Positions 44,073-55,158 are shown, numbered from the stretch's first letter. The stretch is DNA of 64,000 bases from Polaribacter tangerinus (GCF_038024095.1 NZ_CP150668.1:2294001-2358000), one strand, 5' to 3'. Numbers and translations: made by a program. Notes: generated from the sequence alone by a model not told the origin.

Positions 44073-44552
44073 ATGAGAAAAAGAGCAGCGAAAAAAAGAG
44101 TCTTATTACCAGATCCAAAATTTAACGATCAGTTAGTAACACGTTTTGTAAACAACTTAATGTGGAGTGGTAAGAAGTCGGTAGCGTTCAAAGTATTTTA
44201 CGATGCAATAGACATTGTAGAACAGAAAAAAGGAGAAGGCGAAGAAAAATCAGCCTTAGAAATTTGGAAAGAAGGTTTGTCAAACGTAATGCCTCACGTA
44301 GAAGTAAGATCTCGTCGTGTTGGTGGTGCAACTTTTCAAATACCAATGCAAATTAGACCAGACCGTAAAGTGTCTATGGCTATTAAATGGATGATTTTGT
44401 ATACTCGTAAGAGAAACGAAAAAACAATGGCACAGCGTTTAGCGGCTGAAATTTTAGCAGCTGCAAAAGAAGAAGGTGCTGCAGTTAAAAAACGTACAGA
44501 TACTCACAAAATGGCAGAAGCAAACAAAGCATTCTCTCACTTTAGATTTTAA
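44073..44552 (+). CDS. rpsG: 30S ribosomal protein S7
   Basis: The 159-residue protein nucleates assembly of the 30S head and begins [20 protein letters not shown]. Conserved RNA-binding patterns [36 protein letters not shown] and [14 protein letters not shown] are visible. It is preceded by a 119-base gap that holds no recognised structure and is followed 5 bp later by fusA. Confidence 0.99.
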   Translation: MRKRAAKKRVLLPDPKFNDQLVTRFVNNLMWSGKKSVAFKVFYDAIDIVEQKKGEGEEKSALEIWKEGLSNVMPHVEVRSRRVGGATFQIPMQIRPDRKVSMAIKWMILYTRKRNEKTMAQRLAAEILAAAKEEGAAVKKRTDTHKMAEANKAFSHFRF

Positions 44553-44557
44553 TAGAA

Positions 44558-46675
44558 ATGGCTAGAGATTTAACATTAACAAGAAATATAGGTATTGCAG
44601 CACATATTGATGCTGGAAAAACTACAACAACAGAGCGTATTCTATTTTATACGGGAGTTTCACACAAAATTGGAGAAGTGCACGATGGTGCCTCTACAAT
44701 GGATTGGATGGAGCAAGAAGCAGAAAGAGGTATTACAATTACTTCTGCTGCAACTACTTGTGACTGGAAGTTTCCTATGGAAAATGGAGAGCCTACAGCA
44801 GATGCTCAGGATTATCACTTTAACATTATTGATACTCCGGGTCACGTAGATTTTACCGTAGAGGTAAACAGATCTTTACGTGTATTAGATGGTTTAGTTT
44901 TCTTATTTAGTGCAGTAGATGGTGTAGAGCCACAATCTGAAACTAACTGGAGACTTGCAGACAACTATAAAGTTCCAAGAATTGGATTTGTCAACAAAAT
45001 GGACCGTCAGGGTTCTGACTTTTTAGGTGTTTGTCAGCAAGTTAAAGACATGCTAAAATCGAACGCAGTTCCAATCGTTTTAAATATCGGAGATGAAGAC
45101 GAGTTTAAAGGTATTGTCGATTTAGTAAAGAACAGAGCTATTGTATGGCATGACGATAATTTCGGATCTACTTTCGATGTTGTTGATATACCAGAAGATA
45201 TGAAAGATGAAGTACGCAAATATCGTGCTTTATTAATCGAAGAAGTAGCAAGTTACGATGAAAACTTGTTAGAGAAATTCATGGAAGATGAAAACTCTAT
45301 TACAGAAGAAGAAGTGCACGCTGCATTAAGAGCTGCTGTAATGGATATGGCTATCATACCAATGGTATGTGGTTCATCATTTAAAAATAAAGGTGTTCAG
45401 TTTTTATTAGATGCTGTTTGTCGTTATTTACCATCTCCAATGGATAGAGAGAGTGTAATAGGAGTAGATCCTAACACTAATGAGGAAGTAAGACGTACAC
45501 CAAGTGTAAAAGAACCTTTTGCAGCTTTAGCATTTAAAATTGCAACAGATCCTTTTGTTGGTCGTTTAGCTTTCTTTAGAGCATATTCTGGTCGTTTAGA
45601 CGCCGGTTCTTATGTTTTAAATAATACTTCTGGTAAAAAAGAACGTATTTCTCGAATCTACCAAATGCACGCTAACAAGCAAAATGCTATCGATTTTATT
45701 GAAGCAGGAGACATTGGTGCAGCAGTAGGTTTTAAATCTATAAAAACAGGAGACACTTTATCAGATGAAAAGCACCCTATCGTTTTAGAATCTATGGACT
45801 TTCCAGATCCAGTAATTGGTATCGCAGTAGAGCCGAAGACTAAAGCAGATGTTGATAAGTTAGGGATGTCATTAGGTAAATTGGCGGAAGAAGATCCTAC
45901 TTTTACAGTAAGAACAGATGAAGCTTCTGGTCAAACAATTATATCAGGTATGGGTGAGTTACACCTAGATATTATTGTAGATAGATTAAAACGTGAGTTT
46001 AAAGTAGAAGTAAACGTAGGTCAGCCTCAAGTAGAGTACAAAGAAGCAATTACTGCCTCTGCAGATCATAGAGAAGTTTATAAGAAACAATCTGGGGGTC
46101 GTGGTAAATTTGCAGATATTGTATTTACTATGGAACCTGCAGATGAAGGTGTTCAAGGTTTAGTATTTGAATCTGTAATTAAAGGTGGTAACGTTCCTAA
46201 AGAATTTATCCCATCAATTGAAAAAGGATTTAAAGAAGCCATGAAAAACGGACCTTTAGCTGGTTACGAGATGGATTCAATGAAAATTACACTAAAAGAT
46301 GGTTCTTTCCACCCAGTGGATTCAGATCAGCTATCTTTCGAATTGGCTGCAAAAATGGGTTATAAAGCTGCTGCAAAATCTGCACAAGCAAAAATTATGG
46401 AACCATTAATGAAAGTCGAAGTATTAACTCCTGAAGAAAACATGGGAGATATTGTAGGAGATTTAAACAGAAGAAGAGGCCAGGTATCTGACATGTCAGA
46501 TAGAGCAGGTTCTAAAGTTGTAAAAGCTTTAGTGCCATTATCGGAAATGTTTGGATATGTTACTGCTTTAAGAACTATGTCTTCTGGTAGAGCTACTTCT
46601 ACAATGGAATTTTCACATTACGCCGAAACTCCTTCAAATGTTTCTGAAGAAGTAATCGCAGCGTCTAAAGGTTAA
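44558..46675 (+). CDS. fusA: Translation elongation factor G
   Basis: The 705-residue GTPase drives ribosomal translocation. G1 [16 protein letters not shown]3 [12 protein letters not shown] and G4 [10 protein letters not shown] are intact, followed by domains II-V with the conserved PEPVIG-like segment ([20 protein letters not shown]) and the [10 protein letters not shown] motif. It lies 5 bp after rpsG and 18 bp before rpsJ, as in the classical str operon; no tuf gene is present here. Confidence 0.99.
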   Translation: MARDLTLTRNIGIAAHIDAGKTTTTERILFYTGVSHKIGEVHDGASTMDWMEQEAERGITITSAATTCDWKFPMENGEPTADAQDYHFNIIDTPGHVDFTVEVNRSLRVLDGLVFLFSAVDGVEPQSETNWRLADNYKVPRIGFVNKMDRQGSDFLGVCQQVKDMLKSNAVPIVLNIGDEDEFKGIVDLVKNRAIVWHDDNFGSTFDVVDIPEDMKDEVRKYRALLIEEVASYDENLLEKFMEDENSITEEEVHAALRAAVMDMAIIPMVCGSSFKNKGVQFLLDAVCRYLPSPMDRESVIGVDPNTNEEVRRTPSVKEPFAALAFKIATDPFVGRLAFFRAYSGRLDAGSYVLNNTSGKKERISRIYQMHANKQNAIDFIEAGDIGAAVGFKSIKTGDTLSDEKHPIVLESMDFPDPVIGIAVEPKTKADVDKLGMSLGKLAEEDPTFTVRTDEASGQTIISGMGELHLDIIVDRLKREFKVEVNVGQPQVEYKEAITASADHREVYKKQSGGRGKFADIVFTMEPADEGVQGLVFESVIKGGNVPKEFIPSIEKGFKEAMKNGPLAGYEMDSMKITLKDGSFHPVDSDQLSFELAAKMGYKAAAKSAQAKIMEPLMKVEVLTPEENMGDIVGDLNRRRGQVSDMSDRAGSKVVKALVPLSEMFGYVTALRTMSSGRATSTMEFSHYAETPSNVSEEVIAASKG

Positions 46676-46693
46676 TCTACTAAATTAAAAAAG

Positions 46694-46999
46694 ATGAGTC
46701 AAAAAATAAGAATAAAATTAAAATCTTACGATTACAACTTAGTAGATAAATCTGCTGAAAAAATCGTAAAGACGGTAAAAAGCACTGGTGCTGTTGTTAA
46801 CGGACCAATTCCTTTACCTACACACAAAAAGATTTTTACTGTGTTGCGTTCGCCACACGTAAATAAGAAGTCTAGAGAACAGTTTCAATTAGCTGCATAC
46901 AAAAGATTATTAGATATTTATAGTTCTTCTTCGAAAACTATTGATGCCTTAATGAAGCTTGAATTACCAAGTGGTGTAGAAGTTGAAATTAAAGTTTAA
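46694..46999 (+). CDS. rpsJ: 30S ribosomal protein S10
   Basis: The 101-residue protein of the small-subunit head, reading [20 protein letters not shown] and later [20 protein letters not shown] (the extended hairpin loop). It ends the str part of the operon and is separated from rplC by a terminator, a new promoter and a structured leader. Confidence 0.99.
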   Translation: MSQKIRIKLKSYDYNLVDKSAEKIVKTVKSTGAVVNGPIPLPTHKKIFTVLRSPHVNKKSREQFQLAAYKRLLDIYSSSSKTIDALMKLELPSGVEVEIKV

Positions 47000-47029
47000 T
47001 TCGCTTTTAAATTAATAATTATTAAACCA

Positions 47030-47067
47030 AACTTTCGATTTATATTTATAAGTCGAAAGTTTTTTTT
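47030..47067 (+). terminator. Intrinsic terminator after rpsJ
   Basis: AACTTTCGA (47030-47038) pairs with TCGAAAGTT (47053-47061), then T-run to 47067. It closes the rpsL-rpsG-fusA-rpsJ unit 30 bases past the rpsJ stop. Confidence 0.85.
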
Positions 47068-47116
47068 ATGATAAATTTCTTTATTTGGCTATGAAATAAA
47101 ATTATTGCTTCATTTA

Positions 47117-47148
47117 TTTGTAGAAACAAAAAAAAGAAATTACATTTG
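47117..47148 (+). promoter_or_regulatory. Bacteroidetes promoter of the S10 operon (rplC onward)
   Basis: TTTG (47117-47120) and TACATTTG (47141-47148) with a 20-base spacer match the consensus. It drives a leader of about 230 bases ahead of rplC. Confidence 0.82.
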
Positions 47149-47384
47149 CAACCTCTTAGAAATAAGGCATGTTAATTAATTAACAGTTCTTTTTGCTAAG
47201 AATAACATGTCCGGAGCGTTTCGCGAAGGAAAAACGGTAAAAACAAATTCAGCGTTGAAAGTGTTTTTACGCTGTTTTTTTTTTAAGTAAATCACAAGGA
47301 TATGTTTCGAAACTTTTGTTTCAAAAAAAATAATATTAATAGACGCGCTGGAAAATTAATTCTATCGTCTAAAATTTTAACTAA
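47149..47384 (+). promoter_or_regulatory. Structured leader of the rplC operon with an attenuator-like hairpin
   Basis: The leader has a strong terminator-like stem: CAGCGT (47250-47255) with ACGCTG (47269-47274) followed by ten T. Upstream are AAGGAAAAACGG-type purine-rich stretches. Downstream are two more stems, a GTTTCGAAAC palindrome followed by GAAACTTTTGTTTC, and AGACG (47341 region) with CGTCT, close to the rplC start. Transcription must read through the first hairpin to reach rplC, so attenuation by a ribosomal protein or growth signal is likely. No known leader class is assigned. Confidence 0.6.
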
Positions 47385-48002
47385 ATGTCTGGGTTAATAG
47401 GAAGAAAAATTGGAATGACCAGCTTGTTTGACGAAAATGGGAAAAACATCCCATGTACCGTTATAGAGGCAGGTCCTTGCGTTGTTACCCAAGTCAGAAC
47501 CGAAGAGGTTGACGGCTACAATGCGTTGCAACTTGGTTTCGATGACAAAAAGGCGAAGAGTTCTAACAAAGCGTTAGACGGTCACTTTAAAAAAGCTGGC
47601 ACCACTGCTAAGAAAAAAGTCGTTGAATTTCAAGGGTTTGAAAAAGAGTATAAATTAGGAGATTCAATTACAGTAGATCATTTTACTGAAGGTGAATTTG
47701 TTGATGTTTCTGGAGTTTCTAAAGGTAAAGGTTTCCAAGGTGTTGTAAAACGTCATGGATTTGGTGGTGTAGGTCAAGCTACTCACGGACAACACAACCG
47801 ATTAAGAGCGCCAGGTTCGATTGGAGCAGCATCATATCCTGCAAGAGTATTCAAAGGAATGCGTATGGCAGGTAGAATGGGTGGAGATAAAGTGAAAGTA
47901 CAAAACTTAAGAGTATTAAAAGTAGTTGCTGAAAAGAACTTACTTGTTGTTAAAGGAGCTGTTCCTGGACACAAAAATGCTTTTGTAACTATTCAGAAAT
48001 AA
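47385..48002 (+). CDS. rplC: 50S ribosomal protein L3
   Basis: The 205-residue protein binds the start of 23S rRNA assembly; [20 protein letters not shown] and the [21 protein letters not shown] loop ([20 protein letters not shown]) identify it. First gene after the leader; its stop overlaps the start of rplD by 1 base. Confidence 0.99.
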   Translation: MSGLIGRKIGMTSLFDENGKNIPCTVIEAGPCVVTQVRTEEVDGYNALQLGFDDKKAKSSNKALDGHFKKAGTTAKKKVVEFQGFEKEYKLGDSITVDHFTEGEFVDVSGVSKGKGFQGVVKRHGFGGVGQATHGQHNRLRAPGSIGAASYPARVFKGMRMAGRMGGDKVKVQNLRVLKVVAEKNLLVVKGAVPGHKNAFVTIQK

Positions 48003-48631
48003 TGAAAGTAGCAGTTTTAGATATTACAGGAAAAGATACAGGTAGAAAAGTTGAACTTTCTAAAGATGTATTTGGTATAGAGCCTAATAATCATGCTATT
48101 TATTTAGACGTTAAGCAGTACTTGGCAAATCAAAGACAAGGAACTCACAAGTCTAAAGAAAGAGCTGAAATATCGGGAAGTACTAGAAAGATAAAAAAAC
48201 AAAAAGGAACAGGTACTGCTAGAGCAGGATCTATTAAGTCTGGTGTTTTTAGAGGTGGAGGTCGTATGTTCGGACCAAGACCTAGAAGTTATTCTTTCAA
48301 GTTGAATAAAAACTTAAAGAGGTTGGCTCGAAAGTCTGCTTTAAGTATTCAAGCAACAGATAAAAATTTAGTAGTTGTTGAAGATTTTAATTTTGAATCT
48401 CCAAAAACAAAAAACTTTACAAACGTATTAAAAGCGTTAGGTTTAGAAAGTAAAAAATCTTTATTTGTTTTAGGTGGAGAAAATGCAAATGTGTATTTAT
48501 CCTCTAGAAATTTAAAAAACTCTAGAGTAATCAATGCTTCAGAAATTAATACTTATGGTGTTTTAAATGCTAATAAGGTAGTTTTAACAGAAGGTTCTTT
48601 AGAGGGAATTAATTCAAATTTAAGTAAATAG
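48002..48631 (+). CDS. rplD: 50S ribosomal protein L4
   Basis: The 209-residue protein has the rRNA-binding extended loop with [20 protein letters not shown] and [20 protein letters not shown], lining the exit tunnel. In E. coli L4 regulates this operon; whether it acts on the leader here is unknown. Overlaps rplC by 1 base. Confidence 0.99.
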   Translation: MKVAVLDITGKDTGRKVELSKDVFGIEPNNHAIYLDVKQYLANQRQGTHKSKERAEISGSTRKIKKQKGTGTARAGSIKSGVFRGGGRMFGPRPRSYSFKLNKNLKRLARKSALSIQATDKNLVVVEDFNFESPKTKNFTNVLKALGLESKKSLFVLGGENANVYLSSRNLKNSRVINASEINTYGVLNANKVVLTEGSLEGINSNLSK

Positions 48632-48640
48632 GAAATCGAA

Positions 48641-48931
48641 ATGAGTATTTTAATAAAACCTATTATTACGGAAAAAGCAACTGCAGATAGCGAATTATTT
48701 AATCGTTATGCATTTGTTGTAGATAAGAATGCTAATAAATTAGAAATTAAAGGAGCTGTTGAATCAGCTTACGGAGTTTCTATATCTAGTGTAAAGACTT
48801 TAAACTATCCAATCAAAAGAAACACTAAGTTTACTAAAAAAGGTTTGGTAACTGGTGTTAAAAGTGGGTATAAGAAGGCTATTGTACAAGTAGCAGAAGG
48901 AGAAAGTATTGATTTTTATAACAATCTTTAA
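48641..48931 (+). CDS. rplW: 50S ribosomal protein L23
   Basis: The 96-residue protein sits at the tunnel exit. MSILIKPIITEKATADSELF and the YPIKRNTKFTKKGLVTG-type loop with VKTLN are characteristic. It is normal in length for Bacteroidetes and lies between rplD and rplB. Confidence 0.98.
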   Translation: MSILIKPIITEKATADSELFNRYAFVVDKNANKLEIKGAVESAYGVSISSVKTLNYPIKRNTKFTKKGLVTGVKSGYKKAIVQVAEGESIDFYNNL

Positions 48932-48943
48932 GAAAAGACAAAA

Positions 48944-49768
48944 ATGTCAGTTAGAAAATTAAAACCAATAACACCAGGTCAGCGTTTTAGAGTTGTAAAT
49001 GGGTTCGACACCATCACAACTGATAAGCCGGAGAAAAGTTTACTTACTTCGAAAAAACGATCTGGAGGTCGAAACAATCAGGGAAGAATGACTACTCGTA
49101 ATATTGGAGGAGGTCATAAACAAAAATATCGTATTATCGATTTTAAGAAAGATAAGAAAGATATTCCTGCAACAGTTAAATCAATAGAGTACGATCCAAA
49201 TCGTACTGCTTTTATTGCATTATTGAGTTATGCTGATGGAGAAAAGCGTTATGTAATTGCACAGAACGGTTTAAAAGTGGGTCAGGTAGTAATTTCAGGT
49301 TCGGGTATTGCACCAGAAATTGGAAATGCAATGACTTTAAGCGAAATTCCTTTAGGAACTACTATTTCATGTATAGAATTGCATCCTGGTCAAGGAGCTG
49401 TTATGGCTCGTTCTGCAGGTTCTTTTGCTCAGTTAATGGCAAGAGATGGTAAATATGCAACTGTTAAGTTACCTTCTGGAGAGACAAGGCTTATTTTGTT
49501 AACTTGTATGGCTACTATTGGAGTCGTATCTAACTCAGATCACCAATTACTTGTATCAGGTAAAGCTGGTAGATCTAGATGGTTAGGTAGAAGACCTAGA
49601 ACAAATGCAGTAAGAATGAACCCTGTAGATCATCCAATGGGTGGTGGAGAAGGACGTGCTTCTGGAGGTCATCCAAGATCTAGAAATGGTATACCAGCTA
49701 AAGGTTATAAGACTAGATCTAAAACTAAGGCTAGTAATAAGTATATTATAGAACGTAGAAAGAAATAA
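48944..49768 (+). CDS. rplB: 50S ribosomal protein L2
   Basis: The 274-residue protein of the peptidyl-transferase region. It shows [40 protein letters not shown] and the conserved C-terminal [15 protein letters not shown] segment with the catalytically important His. Full length. Confidence 0.99.
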   Translation: MSVRKLKPITPGQRFRVVNGFDTITTDKPEKSLLTSKKRSGGRNNQGRMTTRNIGGGHKQKYRIIDFKKDKKDIPATVKSIEYDPNRTAFIALLSYADGEKRYVIAQNGLKVGQVVISGSGIAPEIGNAMTLSEIPLGTTISCIELHPGQGAVMARSAGSFAQLMARDGKYATVKLPSGETRLILLTCMATIGVVSNSDHQLLVSGKAGRSRWLGRRPRTNAVRMNPVDHPMGGGEGRASGGHPRSRNGIPAKGYKTRSKTKASNKYIIERRKK

Positions 49769-49774
49769 TAAGTT

Positions 49775-50053
49775 ATGGCAAGATCATTAAAAAAAGGACC
49801 TTACGTTCACTATAAATTAGAGAAGAAAGTGTTGGCTAATGTAGAAGCTGGAAACAAGACTGTAATTAAAACTTGGTCTAGAGCAAGTATGATTACTCCA
49901 GATTTTGTAGGACAAACAATAGCGGTTCATAACGGCCGTCAGTTTGTACCAGTTTTTGTAACTGAAAACATGGTAGGGCATAAATTAGGCGAATTTTCAC
50001 CAACTCGTTCTTTTAGAGGACATGCTGGTGCAAAAAATAAAGGTAAAAAATAG
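49775..50053 (+). CDS. rpsS: 30S ribosomal protein S19
   Basis: The 92-residue protein begins [20 protein letters not shown] and contains the typical [20 protein letters not shown] and [18 protein letters not shown] segments. It contacts S13 in the 30S head and lies 6 bp from both neighbours. Confidence 0.99.
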   Translation: MARSLKKGPYVHYKLEKKVLANVEAGNKTVIKTWSRASMITPDFVGQTIAVHNGRQFVPVFVTENMVGHKLGEFSPTRSFRGHAGAKNKGKK

Positions 50054-50059
50054 TAGGCA

Positions 50060-50464
50060 ATGGGAGTTCGTAAAAAAAATATGGCAGATCAGTTAAAAGA
50101 AGCAAGAAAGCACCGTGCTTTTGCAAAGCTTACTAACTGTCCTACATCACCAAGAAAAATGCGTTTAGTAGCAGATCAAGTAAGAGGAGTAGAGGTAGAA
50201 AAAGCTTTACAAATCTTAAAATTCAGTCCAAAAGAAGCATCAATAAACTTAGAAAAATTGTTATTGTCTGCAATTGCAAACTGGCAAGCTAAGAACCAAG
50301 ATGCAGCTATTGAAGATGCTGGATTATTTGTAAAAACTATATGTGTAGACAGCGCAGGTATGTTAAAAAGACTAAGACCAGCTCCACAAGGGCGTGCACA
50401 CAGAATTCGTAAGCGTTCTAATCACGTTACTATAGAGTTAGGAAGTAAAAATTTAAGTAATTAA
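50060..50464 (+). CDS. rplV: 50S ribosomal protein L22
   Basis: The 134-residue protein spans the exit tunnel; the beta-hairpin tip [20 protein letters not shown] and the N-terminal [16 protein letters not shown] are typical. The slightly extended N-terminus ([11 protein letters not shown]) matches other Bacteroidetes; a second Met at residue 8 is a possible start. Confidence 0.98.
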   Translation: MGVRKKNMADQLKEARKHRAFAKLTNCPTSPRKMRLVADQVRGVEVEKALQILKFSPKEASINLEKLLLSAIANWQAKNQDAAIEDAGLFVKTICVDSAGMLKRLRPAPQGRAHRIRKRSNHVTIELGSKNLSN

Positions 50465-50475
50465 TCAAAGTAGAA

Positions 50476-51195
50476 ATGGGACAAAAAACTAATCCAATAG
50501 GAAATCGTTTAGGAATCATCAGAGGTTGGGAATCTAACTGGTATGGTGGCAATGACTACGGAGATAAAATTGCTGAAGATGATAAGATAAGAAAGTATAT
50601 TCATGCTCGATTATCTAAAGCAAGTGTATCAAGAGTAATTATAGAGCGAACTTTAAAACTTGTAACCGTTACTATTACTACTGCAAGACCTGGTATCATT
50701 ATTGGTAAAGGTGGTCAGGAAGTAGACAAGTTAAAAGAAGAGTTAAAAAAAATTACCAACAAAGAAGTTCAATTAAATATATTTGAAATTAAGCGTCCAG
50801 AATTAGATGCTAGATTAGTAGCAACAAGTGTTGCTCGTCAAATTGAAAATAGAATTTCTTACAAGAGAGCTATTAAGATGGCTATCCAAGCTACTATGCG
50901 TATGAACTCTGAAGGAATTAAAATTCAGATTTCAGGACGTTTAAATGGAGCAGAGATGGCACGTTCAGAGCATTTTAAAGAAGGTAGAATTCCTCTTTCT
51001 ACTTTTAGAGCTGACATTGATTATGCACTTGTAGAAGCTCATACTACCTATGGAAGATTAGGAATTAAAGTATGGATCATGAAAGGTGAGGTATATGGTA
51101 AAAGAGAGTTATCTCCGTTAGTAGGTTTGTCTAAGAAGCAATCTGGTTCTAAAGGTGGTGATAGATCTAAACGTCAGCCTCGTAGAAGAAAATAA
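50476..51195 (+). CDS. rpsC: 30S ribosomal protein S3
   Basis: The 239-residue protein carries the KH domain ([20 protein letters not shown]) and the C-terminal [20 protein letters not shown] region lining the mRNA entry site, then a basic tail. Starts [20 protein letters not shown]. Confidence 0.99.
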   Translation: MGQKTNPIGNRLGIIRGWESNWYGGNDYGDKIAEDDKIRKYIHARLSKASVSRVIIERTLKLVTVTITTARPGIIIGKGGQEVDKLKEELKKITNKEVQLNIFEIKRPELDARLVATSVARQIENRISYKRAIKMAIQATMRMNSEGIKIQISGRLNGAEMARSEHFKEGRIPLSTFRADIDYALVEAHTTYGRLGIKVWIMKGEVYGKRELSPLVGLSKKQSGSKGGDRSKRQPRRRK

Positions 51196-51217
51196 TTTTT
51201 AAAATTAGAAATTAAAA

Positions 51218-51649
51218 ATGTTACAGCCAAAAAGAGTAAAATACCGTAAGGTACAGAAGGCGAAAGGAAATATGACAGGTATTTCTGGTAGAGGAAACCA
51301 ACTTTCTAATGGAATGTTCGGAATTAAATCTTTAGACCAGAATTTACTTACATCTCGTCAAATCGAAGCAGCTCGTATCGCGGCTACTCGTTACATGAAA
51401 AGGGAAGGTCAGTTATGGATTAAAGTTTTTCCAGACAAGCCAATTACAAAAAAGCCTTTAGAAGTACGTATGGGTAAGGGTAAAGGAGCACCAGATCATT
51501 TTGTTGCAGTGATTAAACCGGGTAGAATTTTGTTTGAAGTTGGTGGAGTGCCAATGAATATTGCAAAAGAAGCTTTACGTTTAGCAGCACAGAAACTTCC
51601 AGTAAAAACGAAGTTTGTTGTAGCAAGAGATTTTGATATTAACGCTTAA
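51218..51649 (+). CDS. rplP: 50S ribosomal protein L16
   Basis: The 143-residue protein near the A-site tRNA shows [20 protein letters not shown], the conserved [21 protein letters not shown] loop ([20 protein letters not shown]) and [18 protein letters not shown]. Normal length. Confidence 0.99.
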   Translation: MLQPKRVKYRKVQKAKGNMTGISGRGNQLSNGMFGIKSLDQNLLTSRQIEAARIAATRYMKREGQLWIKVFPDKPITKKPLEVRMGKGKGAPDHFVAVIKPGRILFEVGGVPMNIAKEALRLAAQKLPVKTKFVVARDFDINA

Positions 51650-51660
51650 TTCTATATACA

Positions 51661-51852
51661 ATGAAACAATCAGAAATTAAAGAATTATCTATTGCAGATC
51701 TTCAAGAGAAGCATGGAGCGTTGCAAAAGAATTATACTGATCTTAAGATGGCACATGCAATTACTCCTTTGGAGAATCCGTTGCAATTAAGAAGCTTAAG
51801 AAGAACTGTAGCAAGAATTGCAACAGAATTAACAAAAAGAGAATTACAATAA
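51661..51852 (+). CDS. rpmC: 50S ribosomal protein L29
   Basis: A 63-residue two-helix protein at the tunnel exit: MKQSEIKELSIADLQEKHGA, then NPLQLRSLRRTVARIATELT. It lies between rplP and rpsQ as usual. Confidence 0.97.
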   Translation: MKQSEIKELSIADLQEKHGALQKNYTDLKMAHAITPLENPLQLRSLRRTVARIATELTKRELQ

Positions 51853-51872
51853 TTCTATAGTCAGTTTTAAAG

Positions 51873-52130
51873 ATGGAAAAAAGAAATCTTAGAAAAGAGA
51901 GAATTGGTGTTGTATCTAGTAACAAAATGGAAAAATCTATTGTTGTTTCAGAAACCAAAAGAGTTAAACACCCAATGTATGGTAAGTTCGTATTAAAAAC
52001 GAAGAAATACGTTGCACACGACGAAAAGAATGATTGCAACGAAGGCGATACTGTAAAGATCATGGAAACAAGACCTATGAGTAAGTCTAAACGTTGGAGA
52101 TTAGTAGAAATCCTAGAAAGAGCTAAATAA
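51873..52130 (+). CDS. rpsQ: 30S ribosomal protein S17
   Basis: The 85-residue OB-fold protein reads [20 protein letters not shown] and then [20 protein letters not shown], the S17 signature with [12 protein letters not shown] at the end. It starts 20 bp after rpmC and is followed 1 base later by rplN. Confidence 0.98.
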   Translation: MEKRNLRKERIGVVSSNKMEKSIVVSETKRVKHPMYGKFVLKTKKYVAHDEKNDCNEGDTVKIMETRPMSKSKRWRLVEILERAK

Positions 52131-52131
52131 T

Positions 52132-52500
52132 ATGTTACAGACAGAATCAAGATTAAAAGTCGCAGATAATACTGGAGCAAAAGAAGTTTTAGTAATTAGA
52201 GTTTTAGGAGGAACAAAAAAACGTTACGCAAGTATTGGAGACAAGATTGTAGTAACTGTTAAATCTGCAACTCCTAACGGAACTGTTAAAAAAGGTCAAG
52301 TATCTAGAGCAGTTGTTGTAAGAACAAAAAAAGAAGTTAGACGTAAAGATGGGTCTTACATCAGATTTGATGATAATGCTTGTGTGCTGTTAAATCCTAC
52401 AGAGGAGATGAGAGGAACACGTGTATTTGGTCCTGTAGCTCGTGAGCTTCGTGAGAAACAATTCATGAAAATAGTATCATTAGCACCAGAAGTGTTATAA
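52132..52500 (+). CDS. rplN: 50S ribosomal protein L14
   Basis: The 122-residue protein starts [20 protein letters not shown] and shows the conserved [20 protein letters not shown] and [10 protein letters not shown]. It bridges the subunits. A short GC-rich hairpin (52500-52521) separates it from rplX. Confidence 0.99.
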   Translation: MLQTESRLKVADNTGAKEVLVIRVLGGTKKRYASIGDKIVVTVKSATPNGTVKKGQVSRAVVVRTKKEVRRKDGSYIRFDDNACVLLNPTEEMRGTRVFGPVARELREKQFMKIVSLAPEVL

Positions 52501-52520
52501 CAAAGGAGCTTGCTCCATTG
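52501..52520 (+). other. Small GC-rich hairpin between rplN and rplX
   Basis: CAAAGGAGC and GCTCCATTG form an 8-pair stem with one A-A mismatch around a 2-base loop. It has no T-run, so it is not a terminator; it may be an mRNA processing or stability element. Confidence 0.45.
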
Positions 52521-52536
52521 TAAAAAAAGATAAGAA

Positions 52537-52839
52537 ATGAAGAAATTCAAAATAAAATCAGGAGATACTGTAAAAGTAATTGCAGGAGACCACAAAGGAT
52601 CTGAAGGTAAAGTTTTACAAATCCTTAAGGATAAAGATAGAGTTCTTGTAGAAGGTGTTAACTTAGTTTCTAAGCACACAAAACCAAGCGCACAAAGTCC
52701 ACAAGGAGGTATTGTAAAAAAAGAAGCATCACTTCATATATCTAACGTAATGTTAGTAGAAGGAGGTGTAGCTGTAAGAGTAGGTTATCAAGTTGATGGA
52801 GATACTAAAACTAGAGTCTCTAAAAAAACTAAAAAATAA
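52537..52839 (+). CDS. rplX: 50S ribosomal protein L24
   Basis: The 100-residue KOW-domain assembly initiator reads [20 protein letters not shown] (KOW motif [19 protein letters not shown]) with the [10 protein letters not shown] and [17 protein letters not shown] segments. Family length is about 100-105 residues. Confidence 0.98.
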   Translation: MKKFKIKSGDTVKVIAGDHKGSEGKVLQILKDKDRVLVEGVNLVSKHTKPSAQSPQGGIVKKEASLHISNVMLVEGGVAVRVGYQVDGDTKTRVSKKTKK

Positions 52840-52847
52840 GAATAATC

Positions 52848-53399
52848 ATGAATTACGTACCAAGATTAAAATCAGAATACAAAGAAAGAGTTATAAGCGC
52901 TCTTACCGAAGAATTCAGTTATAAGAATGTAATGCAAGTGCCAAAATTAGAAAAAATTGTTGTTTCTAAAGGTGTTGGTGCTGCTATTGCAGACAAGAAA
53001 TTAATAGATTATGCTTTAGAAGAATTGACAAAGATTACGGGTCAAAAAGCAATTTCTACAATGTCTAAAAAAGACGTTGCTGCATTTAAGCTTCGTAAAG
53101 GAATGCCAATAGGTGTTAAAGTTACTTTAAGAGGTGATAAAATGTATGAATTTCTTGATAGATTGGTTACAGCATCTTTACCACGTGTAAGAGACTTTAA
53201 CGGTATAAAAGCAAATGGATTTGATGGTAGAGGTAATTACAACTTAGGTATTACTGAGCAAATCATTTACCCAGAAATAAATATTGATCAAGTGAAAAAA
53301 ATCAATGGAATGGATATTACTTTTGTAACATCTGCAGACACTGATAAAGAAGCTAAATCATTATTAAGCGAATTAGGTTTACCATTCAAAAAAAATTAA
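52848..53399 (+). CDS. rplE: 50S ribosomal protein L5
   Basis: The 183-residue 5S rRNA-binding protein shows [20 protein letters not shown], the [20 protein letters not shown] loop and [20 protein letters not shown]. Full length, 8 bp after rplX, 3 bp before rpsN. Confidence 0.99.
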   Translation: MNYVPRLKSEYKERVISALTEEFSYKNVMQVPKLEKIVVSKGVGAAIADKKLIDYALEELTKITGQKAISTMSKKDVAAFKLRKGMPIGVKVTLRGDKMYEFLDRLVTASLPRVRDFNGIKANGFDGRGNYNLGITEQIIYPEINIDQVKKINGMDITFVTSADTDKEAKSLLSELGLPFKKN

Positions 53400-53402
53400 G
53401 AA

Positions 53403-53672
53403 ATGGCTAAAGAATCAATGAAAGCTCGTGAACGTAAAAGAGCTAAGACAGTTGCAAAATATGCTGAAAAGAGAAAAGCTTTAAAAGAAGCCGGAGACTA
53501 TGAAGCATTGCAAAAATTACCAAAAAATGCATCACCAATTAGAATGCATAACAGATGTAAATTAACAGGTCGTCCAAAAGGATATATGAGACAATTCGGT
53601 TTATCTCGTGTTACTTTCAGAGAAATGGCTAACCAAGGTTTAATACCAGGTGTTAAAAAAGCAAGTTGGTAG
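53403..53672 (+). CDS. rpsN: 30S ribosomal protein S14
   Basis: The 89-residue protein is of the longer, zinc-free type: [20 protein letters not shown], then [20 protein letters not shown] and [20 protein letters not shown]. It has only one cysteine and no CxxC pairs. It ends the S10/spc segment upstream of an internal promoter-like site. Confidence 0.98.
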   Translation: MAKESMKARERKRAKTVAKYAEKRKALKEAGDYEALQKLPKNASPIRMHNRCKLTGRPKGYMRQFGLSRVTFREMANQGLIPGVKKASW

Positions 53673-53710
53673 AAAGTCAAATTAAATCTTAAAAATAAAA
53701 ATAGAATGTG

Positions 53711-53718
53711 TATCTTTG
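53711..53718 (+). promoter_or_regulatory. Internal promoter -7 box upstream of rpsH
   Basis: TATCTTTG fits the Bacteroidetes -7 box TAnnTTTG and lies 117 bases ahead of rpsH, in the widest gap within the spc operon. No TTTG -33 box is seen at the right spacing, so it may be weak. Confidence 0.45.
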
Positions 53719-53834
53719 CACGCTCTATTTTTTTTGAGTATAAGAATTTTAACTGATTAAAGGTTCATTTATCACAGAGAAATCTGTAGCATAAATAGAG
53801 GTAGATGAAAACCATAATCGCAATATAAATAAGT

Positions 53835-54233
53835 ATGTATACAGATCCAATTGCTGATTTTCTTACAAGAGTAAGAAATGCAATATCAGCAGGACACAGA
53901 GTAGTAGAAATTCCTGCTTCTAATTTGAAGAAGGAGATGACTAAAATTTTGTTCGACCAAGGTTTTATTTTAAGCTATCAGTTCAATGACAATACTGTTC
54001 AAGGAACTATTAAGATTGCTTTAAAGTATGACAAAGACACAAAAGAGTCAGTAATTAGAAAAATTCAACGTATCAGTACACCAGGTTTACGTAAATATGT
54101 TGGCTCTTCTGAGATGCCAAGAGTATTAAACGGACTTGGAATTGCTATTGTTTCCACATCTAAAGGTGTGATGACAAATAAAAAGGCACGTCAAGAGAAC
54201 GTTGGAGGAGAAGTTTTATGTTACGTTTATTAA
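53835..54233 (+). CDS. rpsH: 30S ribosomal protein S8
   Basis: The 132-residue protein of the central 16S domain begins [20 protein letters not shown] and ends with [20 protein letters not shown] and GGEVLCYVY. It is 162 bases downstream of rpsN behind a promoter-like site. Confidence 0.99.
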   Translation: MYTDPIADFLTRVRNAISAGHRVVEIPASNLKKEMTKILFDQGFILSYQFNDNTVQGTIKIALKYDKDTKESVIRKIQRISTPGLRKYVGSSEMPRVLNGLGIAIVSTSKGVMTNKKARQENVGGEVLCYVY

Positions 54234-54243
54234 TCTTACAGAA

Positions 54244-54789
54244 ATGAGTAGAATAGGAAAAAATCCCGTTAGCATTTCACAAGGTGTAGATGTTAGCATT
54301 AAAGACAATGTTGTTACTGTAAAAGGAAAACTAGGTGAGTTATCACAAACCATTTCCGATGGTATCACATTAAATATTGAAGACGGTGTTATCACCTTAG
54401 ATAGAGCTTCTGAAAGTAAAGACCACAAAGCACAACACGGATTAATGAGAGCTTTAATTAGCAACATGATAGAAGGTGTTAGCAAAGGGTGGACTAAAGA
54501 TTTAGAATTGGTTGGTGTGGGTTATAGAGCCTCTAACCAAGGTCAGAAATTAGATTTAGCTTTAGGCTTCTCTCATAATATTGTTTTAGAACTAGCTCCT
54601 GAAGTAAAAGTTGAGACAATTTCAGAGAAAGGGAAAAACCCAATCATTAAATTAACTTCTTTTGACAAGCAATTAGTTGGTCAAGTAGCTGCAAAGATTC
54701 GTTCTTTCAGAGCTCCAGAGCCTTATAAAGGTAAAGGTGTGAAGTTTGTTGGTGAAGTATTAAGAAGAAAAGCAGGTAAATCTGCATAA
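54244..54789 (+). CDS. rplF: 50S ribosomal protein L6
   Basis: ATG 54244 gives 181 residues beginning MSRIGKNPVSISQGVDVSIK, the expected start; an upstream start at 54202 would overlap rpsH and is rejected. Conserved VGVGYRASNQGQKLDLALGF and the C-terminal PEPYKGKGVKFVGEVLRRK are present. Confidence 0.98.
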   Translation: MSRIGKNPVSISQGVDVSIKDNVVTVKGKLGELSQTISDGITLNIEDGVITLDRASESKDHKAQHGLMRALISNMIEGVSKGWTKDLELVGVGYRASNQGQKLDLALGFSHNIVLELAPEVKVETISEKGKNPIIKLTSFDKQLVGQVAAKIRSFRAPEPYKGKGVKFVGEVLRRKAGKSA

Positions 54790-54801
54790 TATATAGGTAT
54801 T

Positions 54802-55152
54802 ATGGCATTATCAAAGCTACAAAGAAGAACTAGAATAAAGCGTAGAATTAGAAAGATTGTATCTGGAACTCCTACAAAACCAAGATTATCGGTTTACAGA
54901 AGTAACAAAGAAATCTACGCTCAAATAGTAGACGATGTGAATGGAACTACATTAGTTTCTGCATCTTCTAGAGATAAAGGTGTTAAAGCAAGCTCTAAGT
55001 CTGAAGCTGCTGCATTAGTTGGTAAAACAATTGCAGAAAAAGCAGTAAAGGCAGGTTTAGAAAGCGTTGCTTTTGATAGAAATGGTTATTTATACCATGG
55101 TAGAGTTAAAGTATTAGCTGAAGCTGCAAGAGAAGCTGGTTTAAAATTTTAA
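54802..55152 (+). CDS. rplR: 50S ribosomal protein L18
   Basis: The 116-residue 5S rRNA-binding protein has [38 protein letters not shown] and the [20 protein letters not shown] end region. Normal length. Confidence 0.98.
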   Translation: MALSKLQRRTRIKRRIRKIVSGTPTKPRLSVYRSNKEIYAQIVDDVNGTTLVSASSRDKGVKASSKSEAAALVGKTIAEKAVKAGLESVAFDRNGYLYHGRVKVLAEAAREAGLKF

Positions 55153-55158
55153 GAAATT

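Noticed and set aside
44595..45219. Several 60-85 codon ORFs inside fusA
   Set aside because: They are out-of-frame or antisense shadows of the highly conserved EF-G gene.
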